Shown here: one piece after another, positions 5,655 through 5,748 of the stretch
How the letters are laid out: each line of letters starts with the position of its first letter
Numbering within the stretch: the first letter of the stretch is position 1
NCBI GenBank assembly: GCA_030628755.1
Contig: DAOVQH010000177.1
Span: forward strand, 1-5,748
DNA length: 5,748 bases
Direction of reading: 5' to 3'
DNA from: Candidatus Cloacimonadota bacterium
GTDB taxonomy: Bacteria > Cloacimonadota > Cloacimonadia > Cloacimonadales > TCS61
Program-made: the position numbers and the translations under genes
The notes under the pieces: model-generated
Told to the model about the DNA's origin: nothing
What the model saw: the letters and a program-made list of their open reading frames with translations, nothing else
Database searches by the model: none

Positions 5655-5748
5655 TATTTAATAAAAATCAACAACAGATAAAATACCGGAGCCGCTACCA
5701 GCAAGCTGTCAAACCTGTCCAATACACCTCCATGACCGGGAAGAATTG
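5654..5748 (-). CDS. cdsA: Phosphatidate cytidylyltransferase, C-terminal end (5' part outside window)
   Basis: Thirty complete codons and a TAG stop (5656-5654) are visible on the minus strand, plus two bases of a further codon that would encode serine if preceded by T. The sequence ILPGHGGVLDRFDSLL matches the end of the CDP-diglyceride synthetase signature (…PxHGGxxDRxD), followed by a hydrophobic stretch VAAPVFYLLLIFIK that fits the last transmembrane helix. The enzyme makes CDP-diacylglycerol from phosphatidic acid and CTP in the inner membrane, the entry point to phospholipid synthesis. It is the most upstream gene seen in the operon; its usual neighbours (uppS, dxr, rseP) may lie beyond the right edge. 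The fragment is short but the signature is highly distinctive. Confidence 0.9.
   Translation of the reverse strand, partial: ILPGHGGVLDRFDSLLVAAPVFYLLLIFIK

Noticed and set aside
1..5748. CRISPR array, tRNA/rRNA, insertion sequence, phage or toxin-antitoxin genes
   Set aside because: No regularly spaced repeats, tRNA-like cloverleaf, transposase motifs or unexplained small gene pairs were seen; nearly every base is within a recognised gene.

Overview
This is an AT-rich bacterial window. Five complete genes plus the tail of a sixth lie head-to-tail on the minus strand, and one truncated gene enters from the left on the plus strand. In minus-strand transcription order, from the right edge leftward, they are: cdsA (3' end only), a dTDP-glucose 4,6-dehydratase (rfbB/rmlB), a lipoprotein lytic transglycosylase with SLT and LysM domains (MltD-like), a RimI-type GNAT N-acetyltransferase, thymidylate kinase (tmk), and an S41/C-terminal processing peptidase (Ctp/Prc-like). 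The plus-strand gene at the left edge is the C-terminal part of a cysteine-rich DUF3795 protein. It converges on the peptidase gene across a 24-base gap.

The minus-strand genes look like one operon. Junctions are 12 bases (cdsA/rfbB), 0 bases (rfbB stop directly abutting the transglycosylase ATG), a 1-base TGATG stop-start (transglycosylase/rimI), 37 bases excluding stop codons' outer edges, i.e. about 36 bases (rimI/tmk), and a 14-base overlap (tmk/S41). Four of the five starts have a good purine-rich ribosome binding site; rimI does not and is probably translated by coupling. No promoter for the operon is inside the window; it must lie upstream of, or within, cdsA.

Most of the genes serve the cell envelope: phospholipid precursor synthesis (CdsA), nucleotide-sugar synthesis (RfbB), peptidoglycan cleavage (transglycosylase) and periplasmic proteolysis (S41). 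They are mixed with two housekeeping functions, dTTP synthesis and ribosomal protein acetylation. A lipoprotein transglycosylase and periplasmic PDZ protease suggest a Gram-negative cell. The S41 protein carries a long acidic insertion before its GGGGITPDIEI segment and a long C-terminal tail, a form I associate with Bacteroidetes and related FCB-group lineages (possibly Cloacimonadota-like). That placement is an inference of low to moderate confidence.

I see no mobile element, CRISPR array, RNA gene or phage gene, and no clear evidence for an undescribed system. There is no gene-free stretch longer than about 40 bases. The more interesting leads are the pairing of a Prc-like protease with an MltD-like transglycosylase in one operon, a clear coiled coil in the transglycosylase, and the isolated rfbB with a polar N-terminal extension.
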